Shown: piece by piece, positions 24,922 to 33,084 of the stretch | How positions within the stretch are numbered: the stretch's first letter is position 1 | Layout: every line of letters begins with the position of its first letter | Source of the DNA: an uncultured Myxococcales bacterium | Lineage (GTDB): Bacteria > Myxococcota_A > UBA9042 > DTJE01 | Direction: 5' to 3' | DNA: 35,758 nt | Assembly (NCBI GenBank): GCA_937975765.1 | Contig: CALJUR010000010.1 | Location: 1-35,758, forward strand | Position numbers and translations under genes: made by a program | Notes under the pieces: generated by a model | What the model saw: the letters and a program-made list of their open reading frames with translations, nothing else | What the model was told of the DNA's origin: nothing | Database searches by the model: none

Positions 24922-25254
24922 TCAGTCGTTGCTGTCCGTGATGGCCTGCGCGACGACCTGCTTCAGCAGGATGGTCGCGAGCGCCGCCTCGGCATCCGAG
25001 CCCTCGGCCAGTTCCAGGCGGATCACTGTGGCGAGCATCCCGCGTCCGAGGCATCCGACCTGGCCGTCGAACTCGACGCACCATCCGGACGTCTCGGAGC
25101 ACTCGCAGACGCGGGCGGCGATCCGGTGCGTCTCGGCCTGGAAGCGGCGCCAGTGCATCCCGGCCTCGCGCCAGCGGAGCACCAGGTCGACCGCGTTCCC
25201 GCCGAGGCTCTTCCGGACCTCGTTCTCGATCAGGTTCTTCATCGCGCTGGCCAT
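24922..25254 (-). CDS. Small unknown protein, first of the minus-strand cluster
   Basis: This encodes 110 residues from the ATG at 25254, preceded on the minus strand by AAGGAGG at a good distance. A longer in-frame reading to 25740 would run through the repeat region and is rejected. The protein starts with a helix (MKNLIENEVRKSLGGNAVDL), has a middle with ETHRIAARVCECSETSGWCVEF, and ends with a helix (AEAALATILLKQVVAQAITD). There is no recognised family. A 15-nt hairpin (GCGGG/CCCGC, 25275-25289) lies in its 5' leader. With the genes at 24701 and 24055 it forms a divergent cluster facing away from the replication genes, typical of phage accessory or control genes. Confidence 0.65.
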   Translation of the reverse strand: MASAMKNLIENEVRKSLGGNAVDLVLRWREAGMHWRRFQAETHRIAARVCECSETSGWCVEFDGQVGCLGRGMLATVIRLELAEGSDAEAALATILLKQVVAQAITDSND

Positions 25255-25660
25255 CGAATCCTCCTTTTGAATCAGCGGGTTTTCCCCGCGTCGTGAGGTC
25301 ATGTTTGCTCTGCGATCGGGGCATTGCAAGGGAAATAACTGATTGATGTCAGCAGGTTCCGAGCATGACCCCGAACCACCATCCGAACCTGCCTCCGAAC
25401 TTGTCTCCGAACCGGGTTCGGAGGCTGGCTCGTGTTCAGAAGCCGGAACACAGAACCGAAACAATGGGTTGCAAATCGCGAACCGAACTCCGGACCTCCG
25501 AACCTCCGAACCTCGTTTCGGACCTGTCGCTGGCGGGACAGGGGGGCCGTCGTCACCCGCACCCCCGGCCGGTCGCCTGGTAGGTCCCATGCCGGCGGGG
25601 GGCGTCAACGGCGCCGTGCTCGGTGCTACGATCGCCAGGGGGCGGAAGGGAACGGGCGCA
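25255..25660. other. Divergent non-coding region with repeat array
   Basis: These 406 bp separate the minus-strand cluster from the + strand replication genes. They hold the iteron-like repeats (25370-25512), a leader hairpin of the minus-strand gene (25275-25289) and locally more A/T-rich stretches (for example around 25325-25350 and 25461-25476) than the rest of the window. One + frame is open across it and would encode a Ser-Glu-Pro repeat, but I judge it non-coding. It is the best place in the element for an origin or a control region. Confidence 0.55.
25370..25512. repeat. Iteron-like array of TCCGAACC octamers
   Basis: Copies of (T/C)CCGAAC(C/T) start at 25370, 25382, 25394 and 25406, exactly 12 bp apart. 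The last forms a 9-bp perfect inverted repeat, CTCCGAACC G GGTTCGGAG (25405-25423). A second block has three head-to-tail octamers at 25489, 25497 and 25505 (the first TCCGGACC), with weaker copies between the blocks. Regular spacing near one DNA turn upstream of primase and helicase genes suggests a replication origin or a repressor/initiator binding site. Confidence 0.75.
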
Positions 25661-25924
25661 ATGCGTCGGCTGCGGTGTCCGAAGTGCAACGGCGAGATGG
25701 ATCGCCTGGGCTCGGAACTGTTCGAGTGGAAGGTCCGCATGGAAGTGGTGAAGGGTCGGTTGCGCGTCTACCGTTGCCGCCGTTGCCGGAAGGTGTTTCC
25801 GCGAAAGGGGCGCGACTGGGTTCGGTGCATGCGCTGCCGCGCGGCTCGCTACGAGATCCCGTCTCCGGATCCAACGGGTGTCCACCACTGGTACACATGT
25901 TCTTGCATTGATACCGAGAGTTGA
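25661..25924 (+). CDS. Small zinc-finger protein, left edge of replication module
   Basis: This encodes 87 residues from the ATG at 25661. The same frame stays open to 25343, but that part is repeat DNA. The text is cysteine-rich: LRCPKCNGEMDRLG, YRCRRCRKVFPRKG, VRCMRCRAARYE and a terminal WYTCSCIDTES, giving paired CxxC motifs that would bind two zincs. Such small proteins are common in phages and often bind nucleic acid. Ribosome-binding signals are weak. I cannot name the family. Confidence 0.6.
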   Translation: MRRLRCPKCNGEMDRLGSELFEWKVRMEVVKGRLRVYRCRRCRKVFPRKGRDWVRCMRCRAARYEIPSPDPTGVHHWYTCSCIDTES

Positions 25925-25943
25925 ACGCCGCCTTTTCCAGATT

Positions 25944-25972
25944 CTGACATTTGTGCTTTGCGGTCCTAGTCT
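25944..25972 (+). promoter_or_regulatory. Putative promoter for the excisionase/replication genes
   Basis: CTGACA, a 17-bp spacer and TAGTCT lie in the 90-bp gap before the HTH gene at 26015. The -35 matches 5 of 6 consensus positions and the -10 three of six. The gap is A/T-richer than its surroundings. Confidence 0.4.
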
Positions 25973-26014
25973 TGCCTCGGAGGGCATCGGTAAGCGTGCC
26001 CAGGAGGTGATGCC

Positions 26015-26266
26015 GTGGGACCGCAGAATACGCATGGCGAGGGACACCAGGATCTTGGCAGGTTGCTTCCTCTCGCACAGGCGGCAGACCGTTGCGGGCT
26101 GAGCGCCTGGACGCTTCGGCGCTGGGCCCAGCAGGGCCGTCTTCCGTTCGTCAGGATGGGCACGGGGCGCAACGGCCGGCTGCTCATCCCGGAACGGGTT
26201 GTCGCCGACATCATCGCGAAGGGCTTCCGGCCGACGACCTGCCCCCCGGACCAGCGGATCGCGTGA
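26015..26266 (+). CDS. Excisionase/MerR-like helix-turn-helix protein
   Basis: This encodes 83 residues from a GTG start with AGGAGG 7 nt upstream. The fold is the winged-helix excisionase type: PLAQAADRCGLSAWTLRRWA, then QQGRLPFVRMGTGRNGRLLI, then PERVVADIIAKGF. Such proteins control excision direction or repress early promoters in phages and integrative elements. It comes first in the + strand replication operon, 33 nt before the primase-like gene, and could bind the nearby repeats. Its partner could be the recombinase at 33917. Confidence 0.8.
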   Translation: MGPQNTHGEGHQDLGRLLPLAQAADRCGLSAWTLRRWAQQGRLPFVRMGTGRNGRLLIPERVVADIIAKGFRPTTCPPDQRIA

Positions 26267-26299
26267 CGCGCGCATCCGGGCTGGACGACGGAGGGAACC

Positions 26300-27289
26300 A
26301 TGCCGCGAAGCAACGCATTTCGGGAGGTGACCGCGAAGGCGCGTTGCGCCATCTGCGACAGCGACCACTGGTGCCAGGTGACACTGGATGGCGGCTTCGC
26401 GATGTGCCGCCGCGTCGCCGAAGGCGGCCGGTACCGCCTGGACCGAAACGGCTCGCCGTACTGGATTCACCGCCTCAGCGGCGAGGCGCGGCCGGTCAGG
26501 CATCCGTCCGCACACCTCGACGCCACGGCTGACCGGGCGAGCGCGGCCCTGCTGGACGAGGTCTACAGAACAGCCCTCGGCGAGCTCGGGCTTTCACGCG
26601 AGCACCAGCAGTACCTCTCGACGCCGTGGCCTGCGGGCAAGTCGCTGCCTCCCGAAGAGGTCGTTCGGCGCGGGTATGCATCGCTTCCGCCGGCAGGCCC
26701 GCCGTGGCGCCGGGAGGAGGTGGCGCGCCGTCTGGTGGAGCGGTTCGGAGCGGAGGCTCTGGCCGGGGTACCGGGCTTCGTACAGAAGGAACGGCGATGG
26801 AGGCCGGGCGTGCACTACTGGACGGTAGCCGGGGCAGACGGCCTGCTGGTCCCGGTGAGGGATGCCGCGGGCCTCGTGGTTGCCCTGCTCGTCCGCGCCG
26901 ACCATCCCCGGAATCCTCGCGACAAGTACCTGTGGCTGACGTCGAAGAGCGCGGGGGGGCCGAGTCCTGGATCGAGGGCGCACGTGCCGCTTCCCAGGTC
27001 CGAGGTGCCGGCGGTCCCGGGCACCGTGTCCGTGTACGAGGGGATTCTCAAGGCCGACTGCGCGGCGGCCCTGGACCCGGCGTCCCTTCCGGCCGTGGGT
27101 ATCCCGGGCCACTCGTCGTGGCGTGCCGCGCTGCCGATCCTGCAGCAGCTCGGCGCGTCCGCCGTGAGGTACTACCCGGACCCGGATGCCTGGGAGAAGC
27201 CTGCCGTTGGCCAGTCGTTGAAGGCGTTCTGGAAGGCACTGAAGGATGAGGGGTTCTCCGTGGAACTCGGGAGGTTCGCGGGATGCTGA
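26300..27289 (+). CDS. Primase-like protein with zinc finger and toprim-like DUF3854 domain
   Basis: This encodes 329 residues with GGAGGG before the ATG. Residues 14-40 hold a zinc-finger-like motif (ARCAICDSDHWCQ ... MCRRV). Residues 85-190 are the usual linker (FGAEALAGVPGFVQKERRW; LLVPVRDAAGLVVALLVRAD). Residues 230-325 resemble DUF3854, a toprim-like fold: TVSVYEGILKADCAAAL, SLPAVGIPGHSSWRAALPIL and RYYPDPDAWEKPAVGQSLKA, where the Asp residues may bind Mg2+. These proteins pair with D5-type helicases in phage and plasmid replication, as here: the helicase start overlaps its end by 7 nt. It may prime DNA synthesis or load the helicase. Confidence 0.8.
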   Translation: MPRSNAFREVTAKARCAICDSDHWCQVTLDGGFAMCRRVAEGGRYRLDRNGSPYWIHRLSGEARPVRHPSAHLDATADRASAALLDEVYRTALGELGLSREHQQYLSTPWPAGKSLPPEEVVRRGYASLPPAGPPWRREEVARRLVERFGAEALAGVPGFVQKERRWRPGVHYWTVAGADGLLVPVRDAAGLVVALLVRADHPRNPRDKYLWLTSKSAGGPSPGSRAHVPLPRSEVPAVPGTVSVYEGILKADCAAALDPASLPAVGIPGHSSWRAALPILQQLGASAVRYYPDPDAWEKPAVGQSLKAFWKALKDEGFSVELGRFAGC

Positions 27290-29088
27290 AGGCCGACGAC
27301 GCGCGAGCTGCGGGCGCGGATGAGGAAGTCCTGACCCAGGACGCCGGGGACGCTGCGGTCGGAGCGGCGGCGGGCGTGGTGCTTCCCGACCCGGCGATGG
27401 ATCCGGCAGGCTACAGCGACATCGACAACGCCAACGCCTTCCTCGCGCGATACGGCGGCGACCTGATGCACGACGGGAACGAGTGGTACTGGTGGGACGG
27501 GCATCGCTATGTCCTGGACGTGCGTTCGCGGGTCATGGAACTGGCGAAGGCGACCGTCGAGGCGAGGGTTGCCGTCGCGCTGGCGACGGGCGACAAGGCG
27601 ACCATCCGTGCGGCGATGGGTTGCAGGAGCCTGCGCCGGATCCGGGCGATGGTGGACCTGGCGTCGTCGGATCCGCGGGTGCGCGTGACGGCGAGCGAAC
27701 TGGACGCGGACCGGACCCTGCTGAACGTCGAGAACGGCACGATCGACCTCACGACCGGCGCGCTGCGGACCCACAATCGCGCCGACCGGATCACGAAGCA
27801 GTCGCCCGTGGGGTACGACCCTACTGCCGAGTGCCCGCGGTTCCTGGCGTTCCTTGCCTTCATCATGAATGACGTCGCCACGCTGATCGAGTACGTCCAG
27901 CGCTTCGCTGGGAGTTGCCTGTCGGGCGAGGTGCGGGAGCACGTGTTTCACGTCCTCTACGGGCGCGGTCGGAACGGCAAGGGGACGCTGATCCGGGTCC
28001 TGCACCATATCCTAGGCGACTACTCGGTCCAGGCGAACACCTCGACCTTCGTGGACAGCCGGGTCCAGCAGGCCGGGAGCAGCCACCAGGAGGACCTGAC
28101 GCGACTCCGGGGGGCGCGGTTCGTGGCGGCCGAGGAGGTCAACAAGGGCTGCGACCTGAACATGGCTCGGATCAAGACGCTGACCGGGGGCGACGTGATC
28201 ACGGCCCGGTCGCCGTACGCGAAGCACAGCATCGAGTTCGTGCCCGAGGCCACGTTCGCGCTGGCCGTCAACGACCGGCCGCACGTCCCGGATTCGGGGG
28301 ACGGGACCTGGGGGCGGATCCGACTGATGCCGTTCGAGGCGCACATCGCCAAGCCGGACCCGGACTTCGAGGCGGGCCTGCGGGAGGAGTCTGCGGGCAT
28401 CCTGGCGTGGGCGGTCCGGGGCGCGGTGGCCTGGCGCCGCGACGGACTGTGCCCGCCCGACGAGGTGATTCTCGCGACGTCGGAGTACCGGCAGGACACG
28501 AACCCCCTGCTGCGGTTCATCACGGACCGATGCGTGATCGGGGCATTCCGCCGGGCCGAGGTCGGCAAGCTGATGGGCGAATACCGGGATTGGTGCAAGG
28601 CCAACGACGAAGAGCCCCTGTCGACGCGCCGCCTGGGGGATCGCCTGATGGAACTGGGGTGCAAGCGGGACAAGGGCACCAAGGGGGTCCGGCGTTGGAC
28701 CGGGATCGCGCTGCTGTCCGACCCGGGGCTGTCCCTGGTCGACGAGGGTGGCGTGGGTGGCGGATCGACCGCGGATTGCGCCACCCAGGAAGTGACTGTA
28801 ACAACAACGGATTACCCCGAAGGTGGCGCGAGTGGCGCTTCCAGCCCCTCTCTTTCCTATACCTGCACGCGGACGGGCTCGGATGAATGTTGGGAGAAGG
28901 ATTGGGAAATCGCGCCACTTGCGCCACCCGACGAGTCAAGTGTCGGTAATGACGCCGGATTGATGGGTGGCGCAACGGGTGGCGGAACTTCGGCGGTCGC
29001 CCCGACCCCGGGCGCGGTCGACCTTCCGGACTTCGACGGGCTGGACGTGCTCGCTTTCCGGTCCCCCGTCGCTGGAGGGCGGCCGTGA
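27283..29088 (+). CDS. D5/P4-family SF3 replicative helicase
   Basis: This encodes 601 residues. The D5_N region (about 110-220) contains LLNVENGTIDLTTGALRTHN and YVQRFAGSCLSGEVREHVFH. The SF3 helicase core follows: Walker A GRGRNGKGT at residues 227-235, a diverged Walker B FVAAEEVN near 280-287, and motif C ATFALAVND near 323-331. A DNA-binding winged helix (RRAEVGKLMGEYRDWCKAND) lies around 420, and the last 120 residues are Gly/Ser/Thr-rich and disordered. The gene is coupled to the primase-like gene upstream and to the next gene by GTGA. It is the phage or satellite replication helicase. The C-terminal tail, with local A/T-rich DNA near 28800-28860, is unusual. Confidence 0.93.
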   Translation: MLKADDARAAGADEEVLTQDAGDAAVGAAAGVVLPDPAMDPAGYSDIDNANAFLARYGGDLMHDGNEWYWWDGHRYVLDVRSRVMELAKATVEARVAVALATGDKATIRAAMGCRSLRRIRAMVDLASSDPRVRVTASELDADRTLLNVENGTIDLTTGALRTHNRADRITKQSPVGYDPTAECPRFLAFLAFIMNDVATLIEYVQRFAGSCLSGEVREHVFHVLYGRGRNGKGTLIRVLHHILGDYSVQANTSTFVDSRVQQAGSSHQEDLTRLRGARFVAAEEVNKGCDLNMARIKTLTGGDVITARSPYAKHSIEFVPEATFALAVNDRPHVPDSGDGTWGRIRLMPFEAHIAKPDPDFEAGLREESAGILAWAVRGAVAWRRDGLCPPDEVILATSEYRQDTNPLLRFITDRCVIGAFRRAEVGKLMGEYRDWCKANDEEPLSTRRLGDRLMELGCKRDKGTKGVRRWTGIALLSDPGLSLVDEGGVGGGSTADCATQEVTVTTTDYPEGGASGASSPSLSYTCTRTGSDECWEKDWEIAPLAPPDESSVGNDAGLMGGATGGGTSAVAPTPGAVDLPDFDGLDVLAFRSPVAGGRP

Positions 29089-29420
29089 GGGCTTCTGACG
29101 TCATCGGGCGGCTGCGGGAGCGGGGTGTGGTTCTGGTCCCGGGTGCGGGCGACCACGTGGTCGTGCGTGGATCCGACGACGTGCTGACGTCGGAGGTCCG
29201 GGCGGCGTTGTCCAGGAACGAGCCTGCTGTTTTGGCGGCGCTGGCTGTCGAGTACGACGGCACGCCGGGCCCGTGCGTTCGGTGCGGACGTGCAGCCTGG
29301 GCCGAGTACGGCGCGGAGCGGATGCCCAGTGGCGAACTGGCCTGCGGCGATTGCGTTCTGCCTGGCGACGTCGAGGCGGGCTCGGTCCCGCTGGCGGGAG
29401 CGCGCGAAAACGGGCCTTGA
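29085..29420 (+). CDS. TubC-N-like plus zinc-ribbon small protein
   Basis: This encodes 111 residues from a GTG start inside the helicase stop (GTGA). The N-terminal 50 residues resemble the TubC N-terminal docking fold (SDVIGRLRERGVVLVPGAGD, DVLTSEVRAALSRNEPAVLA). Residues 62-90 have CVRCGRAAW and ELACGDC, a zinc ribbon. Such small proteins often follow primase/helicase genes in phages. The function is unknown. Translational coupling suggests a stoichiometric partner of the helicase. Confidence 0.7.
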   Translation: MRASDVIGRLRERGVVLVPGAGDHVVVRGSDDVLTSEVRAALSRNEPAVLAALAVEYDGTPGPCVRCGRAAWAEYGAERMPSGELACGDCVLPGDVEAGSVPLAGARENGP

Positions 29421-29483
29421 GATTGCCGTCGGCGAATCGGGGCCAAGGCCTGGTGAGGAATCTGGGCTCTCAGGAGGAAGGGC

Positions 29484-30098
29484 ATGAACAGGAACGACAC
29501 GTTGTCGCAGAAGCCCTGGTGGAATCCGACAAGCCGGTGGTTCCGGCGATCCCGCCACGACCCCGCCACCCTGGTCGCGCGTGAGGTCGAGGCCCGGAGG
29601 CTCCTGGCCGCCATCGGTGACGGGGTTCACCCCGGCGACCTCGGGCAGTTCATTGGCGCGCTGGGTGAGGGCTACTACCGGGCGTCGTTCGAGGCCGGGT
29701 ACAAGGTCAAGCCGACCCGCGGCAACCTGTGGATCGGGCGTCTGCTCGGGCTCCACCCGACCCGGTACTGGAGGAGGGGCACCACTGGTGTTCCGGAGCG
29801 CCTGCCGGGCGCGGACCACGACGGCCTGTGGCTTCGGAACGGGAAGCCCTGGGCATGGACCACGCAGCCGTACGACCTCGACCAGAGGAGCCTGCGTGCC
29901 ATGCTCGATTTTTGTGACGCCCACGACCTGGAGATGACCGTCAGCGGGGGCTCGTGGCATTTCCTGGGCAGGACCGTCCTGGTGGTGATCTCGCGGCGGG
30001 AGGATCGGGATCCGCGCGGGGGCCCCGACCGGTCCCCCATGGTTCCTTACGCGGGGGGAGCCGGGCCTCGGGTACCGGACGCGGCGCCCAGTCTCTAG
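29484..30098 (+). CDS. Unknown protein of the phage-like element
   Basis: This encodes 204 residues with AGGAGGAAGGG before the ATG, 63 nt after the preceding gene. I do not recognise the family. It begins with a basic aromatic patch (KPWWNPTSRWFRR), then a helical body (REVEARRLLAAIGDGVHPGD; LGQFIGALGEGYYRASFEAG), a central NLWIGRLLGLHPTRYWRR and a WAWTTQPYDLDQRSLRAMLD stretch; the tail is Pro/Gly-rich. It lies between the replication and packaging genes, a typical place for recombination or nuclease genes, but no catalytic motif can be seen. Confidence 0.72.
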   Translation: MNRNDTLSQKPWWNPTSRWFRRSRHDPATLVAREVEARRLLAAIGDGVHPGDLGQFIGALGEGYYRASFEAGYKVKPTRGNLWIGRLLGLHPTRYWRRGTTGVPERLPGADHDGLWLRNGKPWAWTTQPYDLDQRSLRAMLDFCDAHDLEMTVSGGSWHFLGRTVLVVISRREDRDPRGGPDRSPMVPYAGGAGPRVPDAAPSL

Positions 30099-30121
30099 CC
30101 GGAGGCCCTGATTTATTGCGC

Positions 30122-30169
30122 CCGGGATTGCCCGGGATGTCCGGGATGCCCGGGATGGAAGTCCGGGAT
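30122..30169 (+). repeat. Five direct copies of CCGGGAT before the packaging genes
   Basis: CCGGGAT starts at 30122, 30132, 30141, 30150 and 30163, intervals of 10, 9, 9 and 13 bp, in the 84-bp gap between 30098 and 30183. The near-helical spacing on one face of DNA suggests a protein-binding array; a role as cos/pac recognition next to the terminase genes or as an operator is possible. Confidence 0.6.
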
Positions 30170-30182
30170 GGAGGTAGGCGAG

Positions 30183-30398
30183 ATGGGAACGAGGAAGGGG
30201 CCGGGAATGGCGCGGCGGGACGGGGGCGACCGGCTCGTGAACGAGATCCGGGCGGTCTGCGACGGCGTCCGGGACCAGCTGTGCCGGGTCGCGCAGGGAA
30301 GGCGAGCATGCCTTCCGAGCGGGGGCCTTGCCGACGCGATCCTGGAGGAAGGGGTGTGGCTGGCGGTGCAGCAGCGCATCGTCCGGAACGGGGAGTAG
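30183..30398 (+). CDS. Small unknown helical protein
   Basis: This encodes 71 residues from the ATG at 30183, with GGAGG 8 nt upstream; an earlier in-frame start at 30168 lies at the last repeat. The text is basic then helical: GDRLVNEIRAVCDGVRDQLC, LADAILEEGVWLAVQQRIVR. It ends 4 nt before the terminase small-subunit gene. I recognise no family. It could be a small DNA-binding or packaging accessory protein. Confidence 0.6.
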   Translation: MGTRKGPGMARRDGGDRLVNEIRAVCDGVRDQLCRVAQGRRACLPSGGLADAILEEGVWLAVQQRIVRNGE

Positions 30399-30402
30399 GG
30401 CC

Positions 30403-31008
30403 ATGGCCGGGAAGCCGAAGGATGGACGGACGTTCAGCGACGCGTCGGCCGCCGCGCTCCTCGGGGTGAACGAGCGGACGGTGCGGCGCTGGCGGGCCAT
30501 GGGCCTTCTGGTGACGCGTTCCGACGGCTCGCTGGACCACGCGGCGACGGTGGCCCGGGTGAACGGGGCACGCGATCCCCTCCGGGGAGGGAAGCCCGAC
30601 CGGGTGTTTGCGGGGGCGGCGCCGTTGCCCGAACCGCCGGCGACGACCTCGCGCCGCACTGCGCCTGCCGTGGACCGGGCGTTCGACGACCGGGGCGACG
30701 CGGGCCTGACGGGTGCGCCCGGGGACGCCGGGAAGCTGCTGCGGGCGCGCGTGCTGTCCGAGGCGGTCAAGGCGAAGCTGGGCCAGCTTCGGCTGCGCGA
30801 GCGGACCGGGGAACTGATCCCGAAGGCCCAGGCGGTCCAGGTCTACGCGGACACACTGGCCGCAGCCAGGGCGACGCTGGAAGGGATGCCCCTGCGCCTG
30901 TCGCACCGACTGGTCGGCCTGGACGCCGTCGGCATCCGGGCCGCGCTCCAGGCCGAGGTCGAGACGATCCTGAAGGAGATGGCGAATGGACTCGACGCTG
31001 CTGGATGA
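30403..31008 (+). CDS. Terminase small subunit (Nu1-like)
   Basis: This encodes 201 residues. Residues 10-45 form a MerR/Nu1-like HTH (SDASAAALLGVNERTVRRWR; AMGLLVTRSDGSLDH). A Pro/Ala linker follows, and residues 120-195 are the helical oligomerisation part typical of small terminase subunits (LRLRERTGELIPKAQAVQVY; LPLRLSHRLVGLDAVG-like core; EVETILKEMANG). It binds the packaging site and regulates the large subunit, whose start overlaps its 3' end by 23 nt (30986-31008). Neighbouring repeats at 30122-30169 could be its binding site. Confidence 0.8.
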   Translation: MAGKPKDGRTFSDASAAALLGVNERTVRRWRAMGLLVTRSDGSLDHAATVARVNGARDPLRGGKPDRVFAGAAPLPEPPATTSRRTAPAVDRAFDDRGDAGLTGAPGDAGKLLRARVLSEAVKAKLGQLRLRERTGELIPKAQAVQVYADTLAAARATLEGMPLRLSHRLVGLDAVGIRAALQAEVETILKEMANGLDAAG

Positions 31009-33082
31009 GGCCGCGGTCTGGGACGATGCGCTGAAGGAGATGCGCCGGGCCGGGTCCGACGCGGTGGCGCCGCGCCCGAGGCTGTCGATCACGCAGATCG
31101 CGGAGTCGTGCCGGGTCATCCCGAGCGAATCGTCGTCGGTGCCGGGCATCTACTCGAGCGCGTTGACGCCGTACGTCAGGGAAATCCAGGATCGTCTGCA
31201 CCCGGACGACCCGGCCCAGGTCATCGTGTACGAGGCCGCGGCCCAGGCCGGCGCGAAGACCACGGTCGGGGAGAACTGGATCCTGGCGGTCGCTGCGGGG
31301 TACTACCCGGCGCGGATGCTCATCGCCCTGGATACCGATCTGAACGCCCGCGACTGGTCGAAGGACAACCTGGACACGATGGTCGGGGCGACGCCGCTGC
31401 TGCGGGAGCGGGTGCGCAACCCGGTGTCCCGCCAGAAGAGCGAGACGGTCCTGGGGAAGTGGTTCCCGGGGGGGAGATTGCGGATCGTCGGGGCGCACTC
31501 GGCGAGCGCCTTGTGCCGGATCCCCGCGAAATACGTGGTGATGGACGAGGTCGACCGCTGGAAAGCAAACGTCGGCTACGAGGGCGCGGGCGTGTCGCTG
31601 CTGCTGGCCCGGCAGACGACCTTCGGGGCGGCGCGGAAGGCGTACATCGCTTCGACGCCGACGGTCGAGAACGACTCCGAGATCCACGAATGGTTCTTGA
31701 GAGGCGACCAGCGGTACTTCCACGTGCCGTGCCCCCGGTGCGGCGAGTACCAGCCCCTGGAATGGCGCGACCCGGACACGAAGGTATTCCGGCTGGTGTG
31801 GACCCCGGGTCGTCCCGAGGAGGCCCGGTACGTCTGCCGGGCCTGCGGGGCGGCGTGGGACGAGATCGACAAGAACACCTTCCTGCCGGCGGGGCGGTGG
31901 GTCGCGTCGCGGCCGGACCAGGGCGGCGGGCTGATCCGGTCGTACAACTTGAACTGCCTCTACGCCCCGCTCGGCTGGCTGTCGTGGGCCGAGATCGCGG
32001 CGGAATGGGAGGCGGCCTGCGCGGTCGCGAAGACCGGCAACATCGACAAGTTGCGCTCCTTCGTGAACGTCCGCCTGGCGGAAGTCTTCTCGGAGCCGGG
32101 CGAGGCCATCGACGCCCACGAACTGGCCGACCGAGTCGAGCCCGACTGGGGGGAGGCGATCCCGGCCGGGGTCCGGACGATCACGTGCGCGACCGACGTC
32201 CAGGACAACCGCATCGAGACGATCACGGTCGGGTGGGGACTCGGGTGGGAGGCTTGGATCCTGGACTACGCGGTCATCCTGAGCGACCCGCGGGACCAGG
32301 ACGCCTGGGCCCGGAACGACGCGGTCGTGCGGCGGATCTGGACGACGGCAGATGGCAGGCAGTTGCGCGCGGCGGCGACGTGCGTCGACTCGGGCTTCCT
32401 GCCGCAGCGCGTCCTCGAGTACTGCCGGCCCCGGCTGCGCTGGCACGTGTACGCCATCAAGGGCGAGGACGCGAAGGGGCCGATCTGGGATCGGAAGGTC
32501 CGGCACTCCGGGAAGGGGCGCACGCGGACGGCGTTCTTCCTGGTCCACACGACCGCCGCGAAGGACGACCTGCACGCCTACCTTCGGGTCACGAGCCCGG
32601 GGCCGAAGTACGTCCATATCCCGGACCGCATCGTGGGGGCCGTGCCCGATTTCCTGGACCAGCTCACCTCGGAACGGCGCATCCGCACCAGGGACCGCAA
32701 GGGCCACACGGTCGTCGAGTGGAAGAAGGTCACCGAGGGGCGGCGCAACGAGGTGTGGGACACGCTCGTATACGCCCTGGCCGCGGCTCACTCGCTGGTG
32801 ATGGGCGGGTTGCGGCTGGAGGCGCCGGTCGGGCCGGTCCACGTGCCGATCGCTGCCCCGGCCCTGCCGCCGGACGACGGGACCGGGACGCCCGAGGCCG
32901 CCGTACCCGTGACGCCGAAACCCCCTTCGGCCCCGCCGCCGCGACCGCAGCGGCCCGTGAAGAAGCGGATCGACCCGTTCTACCGGGGCTCGCACGACCT
33001 GGAGCGGGAGCGCCAGCGGAAGCCCTTCGGCGACATGTCGGACTGGTGGACCCGGCGCGGGCCGCGTCGGGACAGGTGGTGA
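30986..33082 (+). CDS. Terminase large subunit, gpA family
   Basis: This encodes 698 residues. The gpA-type ATPase domain covers about 40-290: VYEAAAQAGAKTTVGENWIL as Walker A region, AKYVVMDEVDRW as Walker B, and RKAYIASTPTVEND as coupling motif. A Cys4 zinc element follows (CPRCGEYQPLEW, VCRACGAAWDEI). The nuclease domain starts near 400 with TCATDVQDNRIETITVGWG (Asp), AAATCVDSGFLPQ (Asp) and NEVWDTLVYALAAAH (Asp). The C-terminal 90 residues are Pro-rich and basic. It cuts and translocates phage DNA into capsids. Its presence argues for a phage or packaged satellite rather than a plasmid; a portal gene would normally follow, but a recombinase cassette comes next. Confidence 0.95.
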   Translation: MDSTLLDEAAVWDDALKEMRRAGSDAVAPRPRLSITQIAESCRVIPSESSSVPGIYSSALTPYVREIQDRLHPDDPAQVIVYEAAAQAGAKTTVGENWILAVAAGYYPARMLIALDTDLNARDWSKDNLDTMVGATPLLRERVRNPVSRQKSETVLGKWFPGGRLRIVGAHSASALCRIPAKYVVMDEVDRWKANVGYEGAGVSLLLARQTTFGAARKAYIASTPTVENDSEIHEWFLRGDQRYFHVPCPRCGEYQPLEWRDPDTKVFRLVWTPGRPEEARYVCRACGAAWDEIDKNTFLPAGRWVASRPDQGGGLIRSYNLNCLYAPLGWLSWAEIAAEWEAACAVAKTGNIDKLRSFVNVRLAEVFSEPGEAIDAHELADRVEPDWGEAIPAGVRTITCATDVQDNRIETITVGWGLGWEAWILDYAVILSDPRDQDAWARNDAVVRRIWTTADGRQLRAAATCVDSGFLPQRVLEYCRPRLRWHVYAIKGEDAKGPIWDRKVRHSGKGRTRTAFFLVHTTAAKDDLHAYLRVTSPGPKYVHIPDRIVGAVPDFLDQLTSERRIRTRDRKGHTVVEWKKVTEGRRNEVWDTLVYALAAAHSLVMGGLRLEAPVGPVHVPIAAPALPPDDGTGTPEAAVPVTPKPPSAPPPRPQRPVKKRIDPFYRGSHDLERERQRKPFGDMSDWWTRRGPRRDRW

Positions 33083-33084
33083 TC

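Noticed and set aside
25370..25512. CRISPR array
   Set aside because: Units are 8 bp with 4-bp or no spacers; no repeat-spacer pattern or cas gene is present.
25343..25660. Ser-Glu-Pro repeat protein encoded by the repeat region
   Set aside because: The periodicity is better explained by DNA octamers, some steps are 8 bp and not a multiple of 3, and there is no ribosome-binding site; kept only as an alternative.
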